A stretch of DNA of 64,000 nt, from contig NC_064043.1 in NCBI RefSeq assembly GCF_932526225.1, positions 14,012,085-14,076,084 of the forward strand, in the 5' to 3' direction. Positions within the stretch are counted from its first letter, which is position 1. Each line of letters starts with the position of its first letter. The translations under genes were made by a program, and so were the position numbers. The notes beneath the pieces are model-generated. The model was not told the DNA's origin. It saw only the letters and a list, made by a program, of their open reading frames with translations, and ran no database searches. This DNA is from Nematostella vectensis. Taxonomy: Eukaryota > Cnidaria > Anthozoa > Actiniaria > Edwardsiidae. This document shows, piece after piece, positions 62,595 to 64,000 of this stretch.

Positions 62595-64000
62595 TATGCC
62601 AAACAAAACATTCCCAAGGGGTAAAGAATGGTCTGGATGATGCCAATCAAAAAATTCCCATGGGGTAAAGAATGTTCCAGATGATGCCAGTCAAAACATT
62701 CCCAAGGGGTAAAGAATGGACCGGATGATGCCAAACAAAACATTCCCAAGGGGTAAAGAATGGTCTGGATGATGCCAATCAAAAAATTCCCATGGGGTAA
62801 AGAATGTTCCAGATGATGCCAGTCAAAACATTCCCAAGGGGTAAAGAATGGACCGGATGATGCCAAACAAAACATTCCCAAGGGGTAAATAATGGTCCGG
62901 ATGATGCCAATCAAAACATTCCCAAGGGGTAAAGAATGTTCCAGATGATGCCAGTCAAAACATTTCCAAGGAGTAAAGAATGTTCCAGATGATGCCAGTC
63001 AAAACATTCCAAACGGGTAATGAATGGTCGGGATGATGCCAAACAAAACATTCCCAAGGGGTAAAGAATGTTTCAGATGATGCCAGTCAAAACATTCCCA
63101 AGGGGTAATGAATGGTCCAGACGATGCCAAACGAAACATTCCCAAGGGGTAAAGAATGTTCCAGATGATGCCAGTCAAAACATTCCCAAGGGGTAATGAA
63201 TGGTCCGGATGATGCCAAACAAAACATTCCCAAGGGGTAAAGAATGTTCCAGATGATGCCAGTCAAAACATTCCCAAGGGGTAAAGAATGGTCCGGACGA
63301 TGCCAAACAAAACATTCCCAAGGGGTAAAGAATGGTCTGGATGATGCCAAACAAAACATTCCCAAGGGGTAAAGAATGTTTCAGATGATGCCAGTCAAAA
63401 CATCCCCAAGGGGTAAATAATGGTCCGGATGACGCCAGTCAAAACATTCCCAAGGGGTAAAGAATGGACCGGATGATGCCAGTCAAAACATTCCCAAGGG
63501 GTAAAGAATGTTCCCTGTCCCAAGGGGTAAATAATGGACCGGATGATTTCCAATGGGTAAAGAATGGACCGGATGATGCCAGTCAAAACATTCCCAAGGG
63601 GTAAAGAATGTTCCGGATGATGCCAGTCAAAACATTCCCAAGGGGTAAATAATGGACCGGTTCATGCCAGTCAAAACATTCCCAAGGGGTAAAGAATGTT
63701 CCAGATGATGCCAGTCAAAACATTTCCAAGGGGTAAAGAATGGACCGGATGATGCCAGTCAAAACATTCCCAAGGGGTAAAGAATGTTCCCTGTCCCAAG
63801 GGGTAAATAATGGACCGGATGATTTCCAAGGGGTAAAGAATGGACCGGATGATGCCAGTCAAAACATTCCCAAGGGGTAAAGAATGTTCCGGATGATGCC
63901 AGTCAAAACATCCCCAAGGGGTAAATAATGGTCCGGATGACGCCAGTCAAAACATTCCCAAGGGGTAAATAATGGACAGGATGATGCCAGTCAAAACATT
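62595..64000. repeat. 44-bp minisatellite, about 31 copies, running off the right edge
   Basis: The unit includes CAAAACATTCCCAAGGGGTA, AAGAATGGTCCGGATGATGC and CA. Two TT/GG variant families alternate (GTTCCAGATGATGCCAGTC and GGTCCGGATGATGCCAAAC), and a truncated block near 63.49-63.56 kb recurs near 63.78-63.84 kb, showing block amplification. It lies in the WDR19 intron upstream of exon 62466-62546, ending about 80 bases before its acceptor. Confidence 0.95.

Noticed and set aside
62594-63862. Minus-strand frames with Phe-Thr-Pro-Trp-Glu-Cys-Phe repeats
   Set aside because: These are frame by-products of the 44-bp array with no start context or flanking protein text.

Overview
This window is animal nuclear DNA: AT-rich, intron-rich and full of minisatellites and small non-autonomous transposons. 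The gene content (an ANTP/Hox-class homeobox gene of anthozoan type, lineage-divergent class A GPCRs, SAR1, WDR19/IFT144) points to a sea anemone, most likely Nematostella vectensis or a close relative. The species is an inference; I could not run a search.

Layout. 1-9.1 kb: no gene I can support; AT-rich flank with a short repeat or two and one weak promoter candidate. 9.14-21.19 kb (+): a two-exon Hox-class gene (217 aa) whose 11.4-kb intron holds an intronless melatonin-receptor-like GPCR on the opposite strand (13.60-14.60 kb), two exon-like segments of an unidentified antisense gene (9.75-9.82 and 11.42-11.52 kb), a 127-bp array and a 2-kb 51-bp array. 22.76-23.56 kb and 25.45-26.14 kb: two non-autonomous DNA transposons with 9-bp target duplications (Mutator-like features). 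29.12-30.09 kb (+): a second GPCR reading frame, broken by an apparent 1-base deletion at the TM7 NPxxF/Y motif. 31.45-34.26 kb (+): SAR1, complete in six coding exons (192 aa). 36.04-64 kb (-): WDR19/IFT144, tail-to-tail with SAR1. I traced 42 exons with continuous reading phase, coding 1,169 residues to the stop codon; only about the first 170 residues lie past the right edge.

How the genes relate: SAR1 (COPII vesicle formation) and WDR19 (IFT-A complex, retrograde ciliary transport and receptor import) are housekeeping and ciliary genes that share an intergenic tail region. The Hox gene and the GPCRs are regulatory or signalling genes. There is no operon-like organisation.

The most interesting signal is in the introns. 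Several minisatellites have an exon edge and its splice site inside the repeat unit. WDR19 exon 11's last 16 coding bases plus its GTAAGT donor are repeated about 140 times at exact 31-bp spacing over 4.3 kb. Exon 7's last 21 bases plus donor are repeated 12 times at 47 bp. The 3' end of exon 24 is copied once 103 bp into the intron, and the exon 33 acceptor motif recurs about four times. An antisense exon in the Hox intron has its branch point, acceptor and exon start repeated about five times at 127 bp. The gene therefore carries long arrays of decoy splice sites directly beside the authentic ones.
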